From the NCBI RefSeq assembly GCF_900458895.1, contig NZ_LR962863.1:2170001-2234000 (forward strand): DNA of 64,000 nucleotides. The letters are read 5' to 3'. The notes under the pieces were generated by a model. That model had not been told where the DNA came from and did no database searches. It saw nothing but the letters and a program-made list of their open reading frames with translations. This document shows, in pieces, positions 47,824-58,861 of this stretch. This DNA is from Staphylococcus schleiferi. GTDB taxonomy: Bacteria > Bacillota > Bacilli > Staphylococcales > Staphylococcaceae. Positions within the stretch are counted from its first letter, which is position 1; each line of letters starts with the position of its first letter. A program made the position numbers and the translations under genes.

Positions 47824-48576
47824 ATGCACGGATATTCTTGGTTGACTTCGCCGATTCCAATTTCAGGTGTATTACTTTGCACCCTAACTGCAATTTACTT
47901 AATCAGTCGCTATTATCATCATCGCCCTTTATTTTCTATACTAGATATTGCAATGAATTATATTCCTGTCTTGACTCATGAATGGGGACATATCTTATTT
48001 AATAAATTATCTGGTGGTCGCGTGATAGATTTTGTAGTTGTCGCAACTAGACGTGAACGTAATGCGACAGGGCAACAAGGATACGCTGTCACACAAAGTC
48101 GCCATCGAACAGGACAAATCTTTACAACGCTAGGTGGATATTTAACACCTCCGATGATGTTATGTTTAGGTCTTTATCTTCAAAGTAAAGGCCAGGGCGC
48201 GTTATTATTGATGCTATACATTTTAATTTTTATTTATTTCACATGGAAGACCTCTAGAAAATTAGTTCCGATTTTGATTATCTTATTCTTAACACTTATC
48301 GGTTATTTTGGGATTCAATCTGAAAACTTAACAAATTATTCCTTCATATATATGTTCGTTTATCATTTTATTTTAGGAACTTTATTAGGAGAAGTCATAT
48401 TATCAACGATAACGATTTTGCAACTCACATTTTCACGTTCACAAACCCAGTGGGATGGAACCGCACTAAAAGCGTTGACGCACCTTCCGACATTTTTATT
48501 TTCAATGTTTTGGATTGCAGTCAATCTCCTAACACTTTATTACACATGGACATATAGCTTTCATATCTTTTCATAG
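47824..48576 (+). CDS. M50-family zinc metalloprotease, membrane-embedded
   Basis: This 250-residue integral membrane protein has the zinc-binding motif His52-Glu-Trp-Gly-His56 (THEWGHILFN) in a membrane segment, as in M50B peptidases. About six further helices follow. A second metal-ligand motif of the NPDG type is not obvious. The ATG after AAGGATGG is preferred to an in-frame TTG eight codons upstream. The positional equivalent in S. aureus lies between tar genes and mntR. Substrate is unknown. Confidence 0.72.
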   Translation: MHGYSWLTSPIPISGVLLCTLTAIYLISRYYHHRPLFSILDIAMNYIPVLTHEWGHILFNKLSGGRVIDFVVVATRRERNATGQQGYAVTQSRHRTGQIFTTLGGYLTPPMMLCLGLYLQSKGQGALLLMLYILIFIYFTWKTSRKLVPILIILFLTLIGYFGIQSENLTNYSFIYMFVYHFILGTLLGEVILSTITILQLTFSRSQTQWDGTALKALTHLPTFLFSMFWIAVNLLTLYYTWTYSFHIFS

Positions 48577-48697
48577 CTAAGCATGCATGATAAAGGGTTT
48601 TGGACATAGTTTTTTGATAATCATGACTCCATAAACGCGTTTGCTTAGGGGCTGAAGTTTCAACTCAATTTAGCTTAATTGAATGCGAAGTTTTATC

Positions 48698-48746
48698 ATA
48701 AAAAGAAGCGCTGAGACGATTTTCTATTAAAATCATCTCAGCGCTA
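48698..48746 (-). terminator. Terminator of mntR
   Basis: AGCGCTGAGATGATTTT pairs with AAAATCGTCTCAGCGCT on the minus strand (one G-U), then TTCTTTTT. A GGGGTTGATGTCCCAGCC motif follows at 48757-48776. Confidence 0.85.
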
Positions 48747-48810
48747 TTTATTTTGGGGTTGATGTCCCAGCCTCTTGTTACGTTATATTAAAATGATGAC
48801 TCGCTTATTT

Positions 48811-49461
48811 TTATTGTACTTTTTCAACGAAGATTACATCTGCGTTATGATAGCTTAATGTAACTTTTTCGTCTTTATTTTGCAATTCTAATAATTGATT
48901 GATTTCATCTTTTTCTACTATTGTAACGGTATCACCGATTGATAAAGCTTTGCTCGATAAGAATACAAGTAACTCCGATCGGTCACGGACACGTCGAATC
49001 GTCACTGTATCCCCTGCATAAAACTGCAATAACGGGGTTTTATAAATTTCTTCATATTGATTGTTTCGTGGAATCACACCACCGTGCGGACATGTTTCCG
49101 GATAATTCAACAGCTCGTCCAAACGTTCCACAAATAGTTCAGATACACGGTGCTCGAGCACCTCTGCTTCACTATGAACTTCTTCCCACGTATAATTTAA
49201 AATCTTTATTAAAAATAATTCTATTAAACGATGTCGCTTAATTACATCTAATGTATAAGTCAGTCCTAGTTCTGATAACTTTACGCCTTTATAAGGCTTC
49301 GTTATGACATAGCCTTCTTTTTCCAAGCGTCCTACCATTTCGCTCACAGATGGAGGTTTAATATTCAAAAATCCTGATAACGTTTTATTTGACACATAAC
49401 TATGAACGCCATCATGACTTAAAATTGCTTTAAGATAGTCTTCTTTTTCCTCAGTTAACAT
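48811..49461 (-). CDS. mntR: Manganese-responsive DtxR-family regulator MntR
   Basis: This 216-residue metalloregulator has an N-terminal winged helix (LNIKPPSVSEMVGRLEKEGY), and a dimerisation/metal domain with Asp8, His77 and HSEAEVLEH (about 96-104). A C-terminal SH3-like/FeoA-type domain follows (about 145-216). Residue 11, a metal ligand (Glu) in B. subtilis MntR, is Lys here, as in longer DtxR-like forms. It is divergent from mntABC, whose promoter carries its operator. Confidence 0.92.
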   Translation of the reverse strand: MLTEEKEDYLKAILSHDGVHSYVSNKTLSGFLNIKPPSVSEMVGRLEKEGYVITKPYKGVKLSELGLTYTLDVIKRHRLIELFLIKILNYTWEEVHSEAEVLEHRVSELFVERLDELLNYPETCPHGGVIPRNNQYEEIYKTPLLQFYAGDTVTIRRVRDRSELLVFLSSKALSIGDTVTIVEKDEINQLLELQNKDEKVTLSYHNADVIFVEKVQ

Positions 49462-49507
49462 ATGCTCACCTCTTTCACATATACAATTTATTGTATCACG
49501 AATTCTA

Positions 49508-49557
49508 TTGATATTGACAATTTTCTATTTATAATATACTTTATTAGGGTAACCTAA
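49508..49557 (+). promoter_or_regulatory. mntABC promoter with MntR operator
   Basis: -35 TTGATA (49508), a 16-bp spacer and -10 TATAAT (49530-49535) are followed at 49544-49557 by TTAGGGTAACCTAA. This matches the DtxR/MntR palindrome TTAGGTTAACCTAA except at one position. It lies at about +3 to +16, where bound MntR would block transcription. Confidence 0.85.
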
Positions 49558-49580
49558 AACACAAGAAAGGTGGTGTTAAT

Positions 49581-50360
49581 ATGTTATCCATAAAAAACCT
49601 AAACCTATTTTTAGGTCAAAAACATGTTTTGAAAAACATCACATTAGATTTACCATTGAATGGTGAAATGATTGGAATTATGGGCCCCAATGGGAGTGGT
49701 AAGTCCTCTTTAATCAAATCTATTATTGGCGAATTACCTGCTGAAGGCACGATTTTACTTAACCAAAAACCGACACAACAACATTTAACAGATATTACAT
49801 ATATACCACAAAAATCTGTACTTGATCTTGACTTCCCAATCAATGTACAGGATTTAGTTTTATCTGGCTGCTATCAAGAAATCGGATGGTTTAAACGTGT
49901 ACCAAAATCCATTCGCGATAAAAGAGACGCGTTATTAAAAGAGTTAGAACTTTTTGATTTACGCAAACGACAATTGCATGCGCTTAGTGGCGGACAACTC
50001 CAGCGTGTGTTCATCGCTCGCGCCCTCATGTCAGATAGCGTGGTTTATTTGCTTGATGAGCCATTTGTAGGTATCGACTTCAAAAGTGAACACATCATTT
50101 ACAACAAACTTAAAGCATTAAAACAGCAAGGTAAACTCATTTTAATTGTACATCATGACCTCACAACAGCTTCTGAATATTTTGATCGTATTTTACTCTT
50201 AAACCAATCTGTCGCATTTTTAGGCGCAAGTTCCGAAGCCTTAAAAACAGAAAACATAGAATCTGTCTTTTTAAGTCGACACCATTCAACAAAATTACAA
50301 GACCAAAATCCCCATGGAAAGGAGTCATCACAAGATGTCATTCATTCAACATCTCTTTGA
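49581..50360 (+). CDS. mntA: Manganese ABC transporter ATPase MntA
   Basis: This 259-residue ATPase has Walker A GPNGSGKSS, signature LSGGQLQRVF, Walker B VVYLLDEPFVGID and switch VHHD. It powers Mn(II) import through MntB/MntC. It starts behind AAAGGTGGTG. Its 3' end overlaps mntB by 26 bases, so translation is coupled. Mn-dependent repression is indicated by the operator upstream. Confidence 0.94.
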   Translation: MLSIKNLNLFLGQKHVLKNITLDLPLNGEMIGIMGPNGSGKSSLIKSIIGELPAEGTILLNQKPTQQHLTDITYIPQKSVLDLDFPINVQDLVLSGCYQEIGWFKRVPKSIRDKRDALLKELELFDLRKRQLHALSGGQLQRVFIARALMSDSVVYLLDEPFVGIDFKSEHIIYNKLKALKQQGKLILIVHHDLTTASEYFDRILLLNQSVAFLGASSEALKTENIESVFLSRHHSTKLQDQNPHGKESSQDVIHSTSL

Positions 50361-51174
50361 ATATCAATTTTTGTCACGGGCTATGAGTACAGCCATCTTA
50401 GTCGGCATTGTATGTGGCGTTGTCGGATGTTTGATTGTTCTTAGAGGGCTTTCACTTATGGGGGACGCAATGAGTCATGCCGTCTTACCTGGTGTTGCTT
50501 TATCATTTCTTTTCAATATTCCTATGTTTATCGGCGCACTTATTACAGGTATGCTCAGTAGTACAATTATTGGTTATATTTCGGACAAATCAAAAACTAA
50601 AAAGGATGCAGCAATCGGTATTACATTTACCGCCTTTCTCGCTTTAGGTATTATTTTAATCAGCTTAATTCATTCAGCAACAGACTTATATCACATTCTT
50701 TTTGGTAATATCTTAGCCATTACTCAGTCCGCATTTTATACTGCATTGGTTGTTAGTATCATTGTATTGAGTTTGATTATCATTCTTTTTCGACCTTTAA
50801 AAATGTCTACATTTGATCCTGTGTTCAGTCGAATGAGTGGGCTCAATACTACATTTATGCATTATTTTGTTATGTTACTTTTAGCACTCGTTATCGTGGC
50901 AAGTGTTCAAACTGTAGGTGTCATCCTTGTTGTTGCCCTACTCATTACACCTGCTTCAACAGCTTATCTCATAACAAAAAGATTATCTACAATGATGCTC
51001 GTTTCTAGTTTGTTTAGCGTTATCAGCTCTACAATAGGCATCTATGTTAGCTTTATATTGAATTTACCAAGTGGTGCGGTTATCGTCCTCATCGCTGCAA
51101 TATTGTATGCACTTGTTTTTGCACTGACTAAATTTAACAACATCTCACATAAAGGAGCGTATCAAAAATCATGA
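50335..51174 (+). CDS. mntB: Manganese ABC transporter permease MntB
   Basis: This 279-residue ABC-3 family permease has about eight helices. Landmarks are GLSLMGDAMSHAVLPGVALSF and SVQTVGVILVVALLITPAS, typical of Mn/Zn permeases. The start is the ATG following AAAGGAGTCATCACAAG, seven codons inside the longest reading. It overlaps both mntA and mntC (4 bases). Confidence 0.94.
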   Translation: MSFIQHLFEYQFLSRAMSTAILVGIVCGVVGCLIVLRGLSLMGDAMSHAVLPGVALSFLFNIPMFIGALITGMLSSTIIGYISDKSKTKKDAAIGITFTAFLALGIILISLIHSATDLYHILFGNILAITQSAFYTALVVSIIVLSLIIILFRPLKMSTFDPVFSRMSGLNTTFMHYFVMLLLALVIVASVQTVGVILVVALLITPASTAYLITKRLSTMMLVSSLFSVISSTIGIYVSFILNLPSGAVIVLIAAILYALVFALTKFNNISHKGAYQKS

Positions 51175-52100
51175 GTAAACGAATTCTTACACTTTTATCG
51201 ATTTTATCGATTGTTTTTCTTTTAACAGCATGTAACTCTTCTGATCAAGGACATAAAGATCATAAACTTAAGATTGTAACAACAAACTCAATCTTATATG
51301 ATATGGCAAAAAATATTACAGGCGATGAAGCAGAAATTCATAGCATCGTTCCTGTCGGTCAAGACCCTCATGAATATGAAATTAAGCCTAAAGACGTTAA
51401 AGCATTAACTGACGCCGATATTATTATTTATAATGGGTTCAACTTAGAAAGTGGGAATGGTTGGTTTGAAAAAGCATTAAAACAAGCTAACAAATCATTA
51501 GACGATTCTTCAGTTATTCAAGCTTCTAAACATGTTGATCCTATCTACTTGAAAAAAGGTGAAAAATCAGAACACAACATTGATCCTCACGCATGGTTAA
51601 GTTTAGATAATGGGATCCAATACGTTAAAAACATCAAAGATGCATTAGAAAAAGCAGATTCATCACATAAATCTACTTTTGAAAAAAATGGTAAATCTTA
51701 CTTAGACAAATTAGAAAAACTAAACAATAAAAGTAAAGACGAATTTAGTGATATTCCAAAAGAAAAACGTGTCATGATTACAAGTGAAGGTGCATTCAAA
51801 TACTTCGCAAAACAATATGATGTAACACCAGGTTATATTTGGGAAATCAACACTGAAAACCAAGGTACACCAGAACAAATGAAACAAGCGATTGACTTCG
51901 TTAAACAAAATCACATCAAAAACCTTCTTCTTGAAACAAGTGTAAGTGATAAGAGCATGAAGAGCTTAGGAGAAGAAACAGGTGCGAAAATTTACGGCAC
52001 AGTTTACACAGACTCTATTGGTAAAAAAGGTAGTAACGGAGATTCATACTACAAAATGATGAAATCTAACATCGAAACAATTCATAAAAGCATGAAATAA
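51171..52100 (+). CDS. mntC: Manganese-binding lipoprotein MntC
   Basis: This 309-residue cluster A-I solute-binding lipoprotein has the lipobox LLTAC with Cys21. The expected metal ligands are present: His in GQDPHEYE, His in IDPHAWLS, Glu in TSEGAFKYF and Asp in VYTDSIG. It captures Mn(II) at the cell surface for MntAB, with a known role in oxidative-stress resistance in S. aureus. It ends mntABC, followed by a terminator. Confidence 0.95.
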   Translation: MSKRILTLLSILSIVFLLTACNSSDQGHKDHKLKIVTTNSILYDMAKNITGDEAEIHSIVPVGQDPHEYEIKPKDVKALTDADIIIYNGFNLESGNGWFEKALKQANKSLDDSSVIQASKHVDPIYLKKGEKSEHNIDPHAWLSLDNGIQYVKNIKDALEKADSSHKSTFEKNGKSYLDKLEKLNNKSKDEFSDIPKEKRVMITSEGAFKYFAKQYDVTPGYIWEINTENQGTPEQMKQAIDFVKQNHIKNLLLETSVSDKSMKSLGEETGAKIYGTVYTDSIGKKGSNGDSYYKMMKSNIETIHKSMK

Positions 52101-52139
52101 CAACCCCATTGATACATCAATAGAAATATGCATCATATA

Positions 52140-52182
52140 AAAAAGCGTGACCAATTCATCACCATTGGTTCACGCTTTTTTA
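52140..52182 (+). terminator. Terminator of mntABC
   Basis: AAAAGCGTGACCAA pairs with TTGGTTCACGCTTTT (one mismatch or bulge) followed by a T tract. Confidence 0.88.
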
Positions 52183-52321
52183 TTATTTTAAATAATGAAG
52201 TTCGCTTGATAAACTTCTCAAAATCCTAAAAATCGTATTAATAACTAAGTTAGCTAAAGGAACTATTAAAAACTTATTTAGAAATTATAAAAATGATATG
52301 ATTCAATATCAATTTTCAAAA

Positions 52322-52762
52322 TTAGTCTTTATCTAAGCGAGAGTATATTCTTTTGCGTCGTTTCGCTCTTTTTTCTATTCGAATTCGACGCTTCGTCTCC
52401 TCATCTACATCTTCTTTATTCAGATCTGTATTTTCATGATTTTCATGTTTTTGATACATATAAGCACCTGTTCGATAAGCGGCACGCGAGATTAAATGAC
52501 CGCCAACGGGTGAAGTAATATTAATAAAGACCAATGCTAAAATCGTACGAACACTGACATAACCTTGCGCAAAGATAAAATAAATAAATACACCCACCAG
52601 TGTCAATAAAACTGCTGCCGTCGAAGCTTTTGTGGCTGCATGAATTCGTAAAAAGACGTCTTTAAAGCGAACTAAACCAATTGCACTTATAAGCGCAATA
52701 ATACTTCCTGCAAATACAAGGAGAGCTGCTAACAATTGGATGATTTCATTTGTCATCGCCAT
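52322..52762 (-). CDS. mnhG2: Na+/H+ antiporter subunit G (Mnh2)
   Basis: This 146-residue MnhG/PhaG subunit has three helices ([21 protein letters not shown], then [21 protein letters not shown] and [19 protein letters not shown]). A charged cytosolic tail rich in Arg/Lys follows. Three in-frame starts exist; the ATG at 52762 best fits the GGGGGG ribosome site and the length of S. aureus MnhG2 (about 145). It overlaps mnhF2 by 17 bases and is last in the operon. Confidence 0.92.
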   Translation of the reverse strand: MAMTNEIIQLLAALLVFAGSIIALISAIGLVRFKDVFLRIHAATKASTAAVLLTLVGVFIYFIFAQGYVSVRTILALVFINITSPVGGHLISRAAYRTGAYMYQKHENHENTDLNKEDVDEETKRRIRIEKRAKRRKRIYSRLDKD

Positions 52763-53039
52763 GAAATACATTCCCCCCTTCAATAAAGCGAGAAATCGTA
52801 ACAGAACTTAAAAAAGAAATAATAGCGATCAACAGTACAGAATCTAAAAATGAAAATGTTTCGAATAAAAGACTCAGAACCCCTACTGTTGACATTAAAA
52901 TTGCACTCATTGCGTCAAATGCGACGACACGGTCTGCTGTTGTAGGTCCTTCAATCAAACGAAACAATACGACAACTAATGACACAGCAAAGATAACTAA
53001 TGCACTCGACAAGAAGAATTGCGTTAATTCAGTTATCAT
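52746..53039 (-). CDS. mnhF2: Na+/H+ antiporter subunit F (Mnh2)
   Basis: This 97-residue MnhF/PhaF subunit has three helices with the conserved [19 protein letters not shown] segment. It overlaps mnhE2 by 4 bases and mnhG2 by 17, so it is embedded in the coupled operon. Confidence 0.93.
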   Translation of the reverse strand: MITELTQFFLSSALVIFAVSLVVVLFRLIEGPTTADRVVAFDAMSAILMSTVGVLSLLFETFSFLDSVLLIAIISFLSSVTISRFIEGGNVFHGDDK

Positions 53040-53518
53040 TTCGTCACCTCCACAATGAGTTCTTCGTATTTTTTAATACTTTTCAATAAATTTTTCTTTT
53101 CTTTTTCAGTCGTATCAATAGCGTGAATTAAAAAGATGTTAGGTTCACGATTCACACGAATAACAGTCGATCCCGGCGTAATAATCACTAAAATTGTTAA
53201 AAACGTAATTTCCCAATCTGTATCGAGCTGCGTCTCATAAGTTACTAAACCAGGATCCATTTTATTCGCTTTAAATAATACATAATTGATTATGGAGAAT
53301 GTTGCAGTCAATAGTTGATAGAGATACGTGAATAAAAATTTAATCGACACCCAAATCTTTTTAGGATAGAATTCTTGATTAAAAAATTTATGAAGTAAAT
53401 AAATAATGACAATACCTATTAAATAACCAATCACAAATGTTGGAAAACGAAAAGCATCTTCATCTTGGAACAGCACCCATAGGATGGCTATCATCATATT
53501 CAATGCAATTTGTCTCAT
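53036..53518 (-). CDS. mnhE2: Na+/H+ antiporter subunit E (Mnh2)
   Basis: This 160-residue MnhE/PhaE subunit has N-terminal helices followed by the cytosolic part with [19 protein letters not shown] and [12 protein letters not shown], characteristic of the family. Length equals S. aureus MnhE2. It directly abuts mnhD2. Confidence 0.93.
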   Translation of the reverse strand: MRQIALNMMIAILWVLFQDEDAFRFPTFVIGYLIGIVIIYLLHKFFNQEFYPKKIWVSIKFLFTYLYQLLTATFSIINYVLFKANKMDPGLVTYETQLDTDWEITFLTILVIITPGSTVIRVNREPNIFLIHAIDTTEKEKKNLLKSIKKYEELIVEVTK

Positions 53519-55018
53519 TTAACTGCCACCTCGCAATCCAGGATTAACCATTTTTTCATATTTTTGGATATTCATGGATAAATCCGTTGCTTGTGCTGTA
53601 ACTTGGTATATCACCGGTGCGCAAAGACCTATCGCTAATGTGAGTGCAGTCATAAATAAAACGATAGACTTTCTATTTGACTTGATAGGCTTAAATTGAA
53701 TTTCTGCACCTTTATTACGATTTCCTGCATACATATAAAAGAAGACTCGGAATAAACTATACATCCCTATCAAACTTGTGATAATCATCAACGCTAAGCC
53801 GACATAATGTTGATGTTCAACTGCACCGATAAAAATAAGTAATTTCCCAGGAAATCCACTGAATGGTGGCACTCCTCCAATAGCTAATGTCACAATAATA
53901 AAAGCCACGCCTAGCCATGGCTCTTTTTTGGCTAATCCTGTTAAGTAACGATATTGGCGGTAACCCGTTGTGTAAACCATAATACCTATAATGAAAAACA
54001 GTAACGCTTTTACAACGATATCGTTTACTAAGTAAAAAATTGCGCCATTAATTCCATTAAATGTATGCGTACCTAAACCAAAAATGATATATCCGATAGA
54101 TAATACAACTTGGTAAGCGGCAATCTTTTTAATATCTCGATACGCAATCGTCCCAATGGCTCCAATTATCATTGTGAGACCTGCCATAACAATTAATAGT
54201 GGTTCGACAATTTCACCACTTTTATTGAAAATTAACGTAAAGAACCGAATCAAAGCATATGCGCCAACTTTTGTCATTAACGATGCAAATAGGGCTGCAA
54301 GTTCTGTATTGAGCACGGCATATGCCTTTGGAAGCCACATAAATAAAACAAGGGCTGCTTTTGATCCGAAAGCGACAATAAATGACATCGCCACTAAGTG
54401 AATTGCCGTTGGATCATCCATTTCATGAATTCTTATCGCGATATGCGTGTAATTTAAGGTACCGATTTGACGATATAAAAGGCCAATCCCTATCAGGAAA
54501 AACCATGAACCTATTACATTGAGAACGACATATATAATACTCGCACGCAATTGCTCTACAGATTGTCCTAATGTCACTAACACGAATGAAGCAAGAAGCA
54601 TGATTTCGAACATGACATATAAGTTAAACAAATCCGAAGTCAGAAAGGAGCCCACGACACCGGTTGTTAAAAATAAGACGAAAGATAATAAATAATATCG
54701 ACTTGCACGCTTTTCACCGCGTCCAAAACCAAAAGCGACAATCATAAACACGACTAAAAATGTTGTCGTAACGAGTATTAAACTCAATGCATCGCCGACA
54801 TATTGAATACCAAACGGTGCTTCCCAATTACCGAAATTCAAAACAATCGGCTTATGATTGTACACGTCAATTAACATCACGAGTGAGACGATAAATGATA
54901 TCAATAGCACAAAAAGGGCAATAAAGCGTGATAATCGCACTTGCTTGTTCAAAATGACTAAAAGAAGTGCCCCCAGAAGTGGTAAGAGTATGGGTACGGC
55001 TAAAATATTATCGTTCAT
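53519..55018 (-). CDS. mnhD2: Na+/H+ antiporter subunit D (Mnh2)
   Basis: This 499-residue subunit is homologous to the ND4/NuoM proton-translocating subunits of respiratory complex I. It has about fourteen helices. The conserved [19 protein letters not shown] (with the key membrane Glu) and [15 protein letters not shown] (key Lys) are present. The start three codons inside the longest frame fits AGGAGGTGAAGAGG. It overlaps mnhC2 by 11 bases. Confidence 0.94.
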   Translation of the reverse strand: MNDNILAVPILLPLLGALLLVILNKQVRLSRFIALFVLLISFIVSLVMLIDVYNHKPIVLNFGNWEAPFGIQYVGDALSLILVTTTFLVVFMIVAFGFGRGEKRASRYYLLSFVLFLTTGVVGSFLTSDLFNLYVMFEIMLLASFVLVTLGQSVEQLRASIIYVVLNVIGSWFFLIGIGLLYRQIGTLNYTHIAIRIHEMDDPTAIHLVAMSFIVAFGSKAALVLFMWLPKAYAVLNTELAALFASLMTKVGAYALIRFFTLIFNKSGEIVEPLLIVMAGLTMIIGAIGTIAYRDIKKIAAYQVVLSIGYIIFGLGTHTFNGINGAIFYLVNDIVVKALLFFIIGIMVYTTGYRQYRYLTGLAKKEPWLGVAFIIVTLAIGGVPPFSGFPGKLLIFIGAVEHQHYVGLALMIITSLIGMYSLFRVFFYMYAGNRNKGAEIQFKPIKSNRKSIVLFMTALTLAIGLCAPVIYQVTAQATDLSMNIQKYEKMVNPGLRGGS

Positions 55019-55355
55019 CCTCTTCACCTCCTGTTAATACATCGATTTCATCTTCTTTAGTCACTTTAAAAGTACGGTAAACTAAGACAAGCAAAAATGC
55101 AGTAATTGCAAATCCAATTACAATCGCAGTTAAAACAATCGCTTGTAATAATGGATCAACAAAGTTTTGATGACCACTCACAATCAATGGCTCAGTTTTT
55201 TGTGCGGTATATTCACCCATACTCATAATAATAAGGTTGCCTGCATGCGTGTAAATCGCGATGCCAATAACGATACGAATTAAATTTTTAGATAGCACCA
55301 TATAGGTAGCAATAAAGACTAAAAATCCAATTACAATCAATAAAATAATATTCAT
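55008..55355 (-). CDS. mnhC2: Na+/H+ antiporter subunit C (Mnh2)
   Basis: This 115-residue NuoK-like subunit has three helices; the conserved block is [13 protein letters not shown], then [21 protein letters not shown]. It overlaps mnhB2 by 4 bases and mnhD2 by 11. Confidence 0.94.
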   Translation of the reverse strand: MNIILLIVIGFLVFIATYMVLSKNLIRIVIGIAIYTHAGNLIIMSMGEYTAQKTEPLIVSGHQNFVDPLLQAIVLTAIVIGFAITAFLLVLVYRTFKVTKEDEIDVLTGGEEDER

Positions 55356-55777
55356 GATCTCCCTCCACTCAGGGAAAGTATTGTCGTTACGACCACACCG
55401 ACAACAACTAGGGCGATTCCCGCTTCAAATAATGTAACGGACGATAAATGTACTTCACCAAAATAAGGGAAAATCACATGCCAATCCCCTTGATAAAGGA
55501 TGTTCTTACCAAAAAACACGGGCACAGTTGCAGTTGCGAGTGACAAAAGCGCACCAATAATCATGAGCTTTCTAAAATCAATAGGTAAAGCTTCCAATAC
55601 CTTTTTCACATCAAATGCTAAAAACATTAAGATAAATGCTGAACTTAACACTAGGCCGGCAATAAATCCGCCTCCAGGATTATTATGTCCTGCAAAGAAG
55701 AGATAAAAGCCAAATGTTAAGATGATAAATACAACCACTCTTGTTACGGTTTTGAGTACTAAATCATTCTCTTTCAT
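55352..55777 (-). CDS. mnhB2: Na+/H+ antiporter subunit B (Mnh2)
   Basis: This 141-residue MnhB/MrpB subunit starts [17 protein letters not shown], matching the S. aureus MnhB2 N-terminus and length. [14 protein letters not shown] is the family signature. A reading 18 codons longer would overlap further into mnhA2 and is rejected because GGAGAGG lies before this ATG. It overlaps mnhA2 by 14 bases. Confidence 0.93.
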   Translation of the reverse strand: MKENDLVLKTVTRVVVFIILTFGFYLFFAGHNNPGGGFIAGLVLSSAFILMFLAFDVKKVLEALPIDFRKLMIIGALLSLATATVPVFFGKNILYQGDWHVIFPYFGEVHLSSVTLFEAGIALVVVGVVVTTILSLSGGRS

Positions 55778-58145
55778 CTTGACCTCTCCGATCTTTATAG
55801 TTAAGTAATGTATAAATACCGAGTCCTGCAATAATTAAAACTAAACCTTCTGCCAGTGTATCTAATGCTCTGAAATCACCTAAAATGGCATTAACGATAT
55901 TTTTACCGCCTGATTTTTCATAAGCATCATGATAAAAAACAGAAATTGTTTCTATTGCGCTCGCTTGTTGGATAATAAAAACAATACCGATTACTGTAAT
56001 TGCAGTAAGTAAAGAAACTAAGATTTTAACGGTTTCTTTTTTCATATTGAACTTACCACGTGGAATATTCGGTAATCTTGAAAAACTTACGATAAATAAA
56101 ACTGTCGTAATCGTTTCAGTAACGAGTTGTGTTAACGCTAAGTCAGGTGCACGCATTAAAATAAAGAATAATGCCACAACGTAACCAATGCCGCCTGTAA
56201 GAATAACCATCGTTAAACGTTGTCTAATAAATATGAGCGCAAATCCAATGAGAACTACCGTTACTAAAAGAAGTATATGAAAGATATGGTACTCAGTGAC
56301 TTCGATACGTGAAAGTTCTGGGACGCCCGTACGGATCAAACCGTAGAGATGAATTACAAAATAAATAATCAACGTAATAATAATGTAAGAATTCAAACGA
56401 TTATTCATCAAACTACGCAGTCCATATCCACAATAAAATTCCATTGAGCGGTATGAATCATTGCACATACGTGATACTGACATTTGATTTTCTTTTAAAG
56501 ACAGATAGCGTCGTAAATCTACGAATGATACTACAATAAGCCCCACAACGATAATCGTTAAACTCATAAGTAAAGGTATATTAAACCCATGCCATGCTGA
56601 TAAATGTGGAACTGCAGATGCAAAAGCGGTTGAACGAACTGAACTTAAAAATGCGGGTTGAATAAGATAAGTCCCTACCCACTGTGGAACAATAAATACA
56701 ATCGGTAATAAAAACGCCATTATCATCGCGGGTGTAATGAACAAACGAGGTTCATGTATCGCTTTTTTCAACTGAAATGAGCCAAAAAATGTCGTCTTTA
56801 TCATATTGATTGAATAAATAAAGGTAAAGATACTAGCAACAAAACCTACAAGTGCAATTGCAATCATCATCGGTTGATTGAAAGCAGACAGATGATTGGA
56901 TCGAATTAACCCTTCAAAAAACATTTCTTTACTAATAAAGCCGTTTAATAACGGGACACCTGCCATAGAAAGTGCAGCCATTGACATGACAACCATGGTA
57001 ATTGGCAGGTAACGTTTTAAACCACCTAATTGTCGGATATCACGTGTACCTGTTTCATGGTCGATTAAACCTACGCCCATAAATAATGTCCCTTTAAATA
57101 ATGCATGATTGAAAAGATGAAAAAGCGCTGCGCATAATAAGTAAGTATAGATTTCAATCATCCCACTCTGCGTCGCTTTAGCAATACCGCCGCCTAATCC
57201 AACCATCGTCATGATCATACCTAATTGACTAATTGTTGAATAAGCGAGTATCCCTTTTAAGTCAAATTGTCTAATCGCGGTAAACGAACCGTATATCATA
57301 GTGATAAGCCCAATAGCCGTCACAATATAAGTATAAGTATCACTCAAACCTAAAATGGGTGTAAATCTTAAAAGTAAAAATATACCTGCTTTTACCATTG
57401 TCGCTGAATGTAGATAGGCACTTACGGGTGTAGGCGCAGCCATCGCCTTTGGTAACCAGAAATGAAAAGGCCACTGTGCTGATTTAGTAAAAGCACCGAG
57501 TAACAATAACAATACAATGGGGATAAACAAAGGATGCTGTGCAATCGTATGTCTTTGATGTATTAATTCACTAATTGAAAACGTTCCTGCCACGTAATAT
57601 AACATTACGAAAGCGACTAGCATGGCTAAGCCACCTAAAACTGTAATCATAAACGAAGTAATTGCACCGTTTTGACTCTCACTTTTATCGTACCAATAAC
57701 TAATCAGTAGGAACGATGACACACTTGTTAACTCCCAAAAAACGTATAACAAGATCGTGTTATCAGAAAGTACAATTCCTAACATACTAAACATAAATAA
57801 AACTAAATATGTGAAAAATCGGGGTAAATGATCATGTTCATAGGATAAGTATTGTGTTGCATAAAAGAATACAGCGACACCAATAACGGAAATAAGTAAG
57901 GCAAAAAACATACTCAATCCATCCAAGCGGAGTACGAGGTTAATATCTAAAGCAGGTAACCACTGAATCTTTTCAATGATTAGTTGATTGTTTAATACCT
58001 TAGGGATGTTTATTAAAAAGATTATTGATGCAACAAGGGGAGCAAGTAATGCAACAAAACCAGGTAATTGTTTTGTATTCCACTTCATCATTATGACAAG
58101 TATGACTATTATTGCTATTAAAAATAAAAGCAATCCACTTAACAT
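55764..58145 (-). CDS. mnhA2: Na+/H+ antiporter subunit A (Mnh2)
   Basis: This 793-residue subunit is homologous to NuoL/ND5 with a C-terminal extension of the MnhA/MrpA type. [50 protein letters not shown] and [15 protein letters not shown] hold the conserved Glu, Lys and His of proton-channel helices. The ATG at 58145 is preferred to a GTG two codons upstream (GGGAGG spacing). It leads mnhA2-G2. Numbering as Mnh2 rests on length and on its place between sarA and mntABC. Confidence 0.93.
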   Translation of the reverse strand: MLSGLLLFLIAIIVILVIMMKWNTKQLPGFVALLAPLVASIIFLINIPKVLNNQLIIEKIQWLPALDINLVLRLDGLSMFFALLISVIGVAVFFYATQYLSYEHDHLPRFFTYLVLFMFSMLGIVLSDNTILLYVFWELTSVSSFLLISYWYDKSESQNGAITSFMITVLGGLAMLVAFVMLYYVAGTFSISELIHQRHTIAQHPLFIPIVLLLLLGAFTKSAQWPFHFWLPKAMAAPTPVSAYLHSATMVKAGIFLLLRFTPILGLSDTYTYIVTAIGLITMIYGSFTAIRQFDLKGILAYSTISQLGMIMTMVGLGGGIAKATQSGMIEIYTYLLCAALFHLFNHALFKGTLFMGVGLIDHETGTRDIRQLGGLKRYLPITMVVMSMAALSMAGVPLLNGFISKEMFFEGLIRSNHLSAFNQPMMIAIALVGFVASIFTFIYSINMIKTTFFGSFQLKKAIHEPRLFITPAMIMAFLLPIVFIVPQWVGTYLIQPAFLSSVRSTAFASAVPHLSAWHGFNIPLLMSLTIIVVGLIVVSFVDLRRYLSLKENQMSVSRMCNDSYRSMEFYCGYGLRSLMNNRLNSYIIITLIIYFVIHLYGLIRTGVPELSRIEVTEYHIFHILLLVTVVLIGFALIFIRQRLTMVILTGGIGYVVALFFILMRAPDLALTQLVTETITTVLFIVSFSRLPNIPRGKFNMKKETVKILVSLLTAITVIGIVFIIQQASAIETISVFYHDAYEKSGGKNIVNAILGDFRALDTLAEGLVLIIAGLGIYTLLNYKDRRGQDERE

Positions 58146-58169
58146 CTTCACGCCTCCCTTTCTCTATTT

Positions 58170-58718
58170 TTATAAATTTAAAGCGATGGTCGTGTTAATT
58201 TCCTTTTTAGAAATACCTATAAACTTCATTGTTTCATAAGCCGTTTGATGACCAAGATATTTTTGAATGATTGAAACTGAAATTCCAGATTTATATGCGT
58301 GATAAGCAAAAGTTTTTCTAAGTGTTGTTAAACCAATATGCTCAATTCCTAATTGGTGTGCCGCATTATTAACAATACGATAAGCTTGCTGTCGACTAAG
58401 CCCTTTATTTGTACGTTTCGATCGAAACAATAAGTCATCACCAGAGATTGCTTCTGCCTGAATGTATTGTTCTAACTCTCTATGTAATTGTTCAGGAATA
58501 ACAACACGTATATTTGAGTCCGTTTCATACCAACGTGTCATACTGACGCCTTTATCAGAAAGAAATTGAGACACTTTGAAATTAAGCAACTCTGTTAACT
58601 TAATTCCAGTATGAATAGCAAATTTAAAAAATAAATAATCACGCATTGAATGTGCCTTTAAAAATTCATACATTCGATGAATATCTTGTTTGTCACGGAT
58701 AGGATCTACACAGTTCAC
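58170..58718 (-). CDS. Orphan tyrosine-recombinase-like protein lacking key catalytic residues
   Basis: This 182-residue protein has the fold of a phage-integrase catalytic domain but no separate arm or core-binding domain. Against the R-K-HxxR-H-Y signature it shows Lys40 in place of the first Arg (HTGIKLTELL), Thr131 in place of His (TTLR) and Phe166 in place of the nucleophilic Tyr (GHQTAYETMKF). Arg134 and His157 remain. Cleavage is therefore unlikely, and a DNA-binding role is possible. The start is GTG behind AGAGGTGG. It stands 24 bases upstream of mnhA2 on the same strand; S. aureus has a positional counterpart. Confidence 0.8.
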   Translation of the reverse strand: MNCVDPIRDKQDIHRMYEFLKAHSMRDYLFFKFAIHTGIKLTELLNFKVSQFLSDKGVSMTRWYETDSNIRVVIPEQLHRELEQYIQAEAISGDDLLFRSKRTNKGLSRQQAYRIVNNAAHQLGIEHIGLTTLRKTFAYHAYKSGISVSIIQKYLGHQTAYETMKFIGISKKEINTTIALNL

Positions 58719-58861
58719 GCTATTCCACCTCTCATAATGTTTCTTATTTCATGATAAACTATATTTAAGTAACATGAAAGAATTTTCATAAATTTTTTTA
58801 TTTTTAAGGTGCGCTTTTTCTCTTTCCCTTTCGATATATAGAGTGAAAGGAGGTCAGAAAA

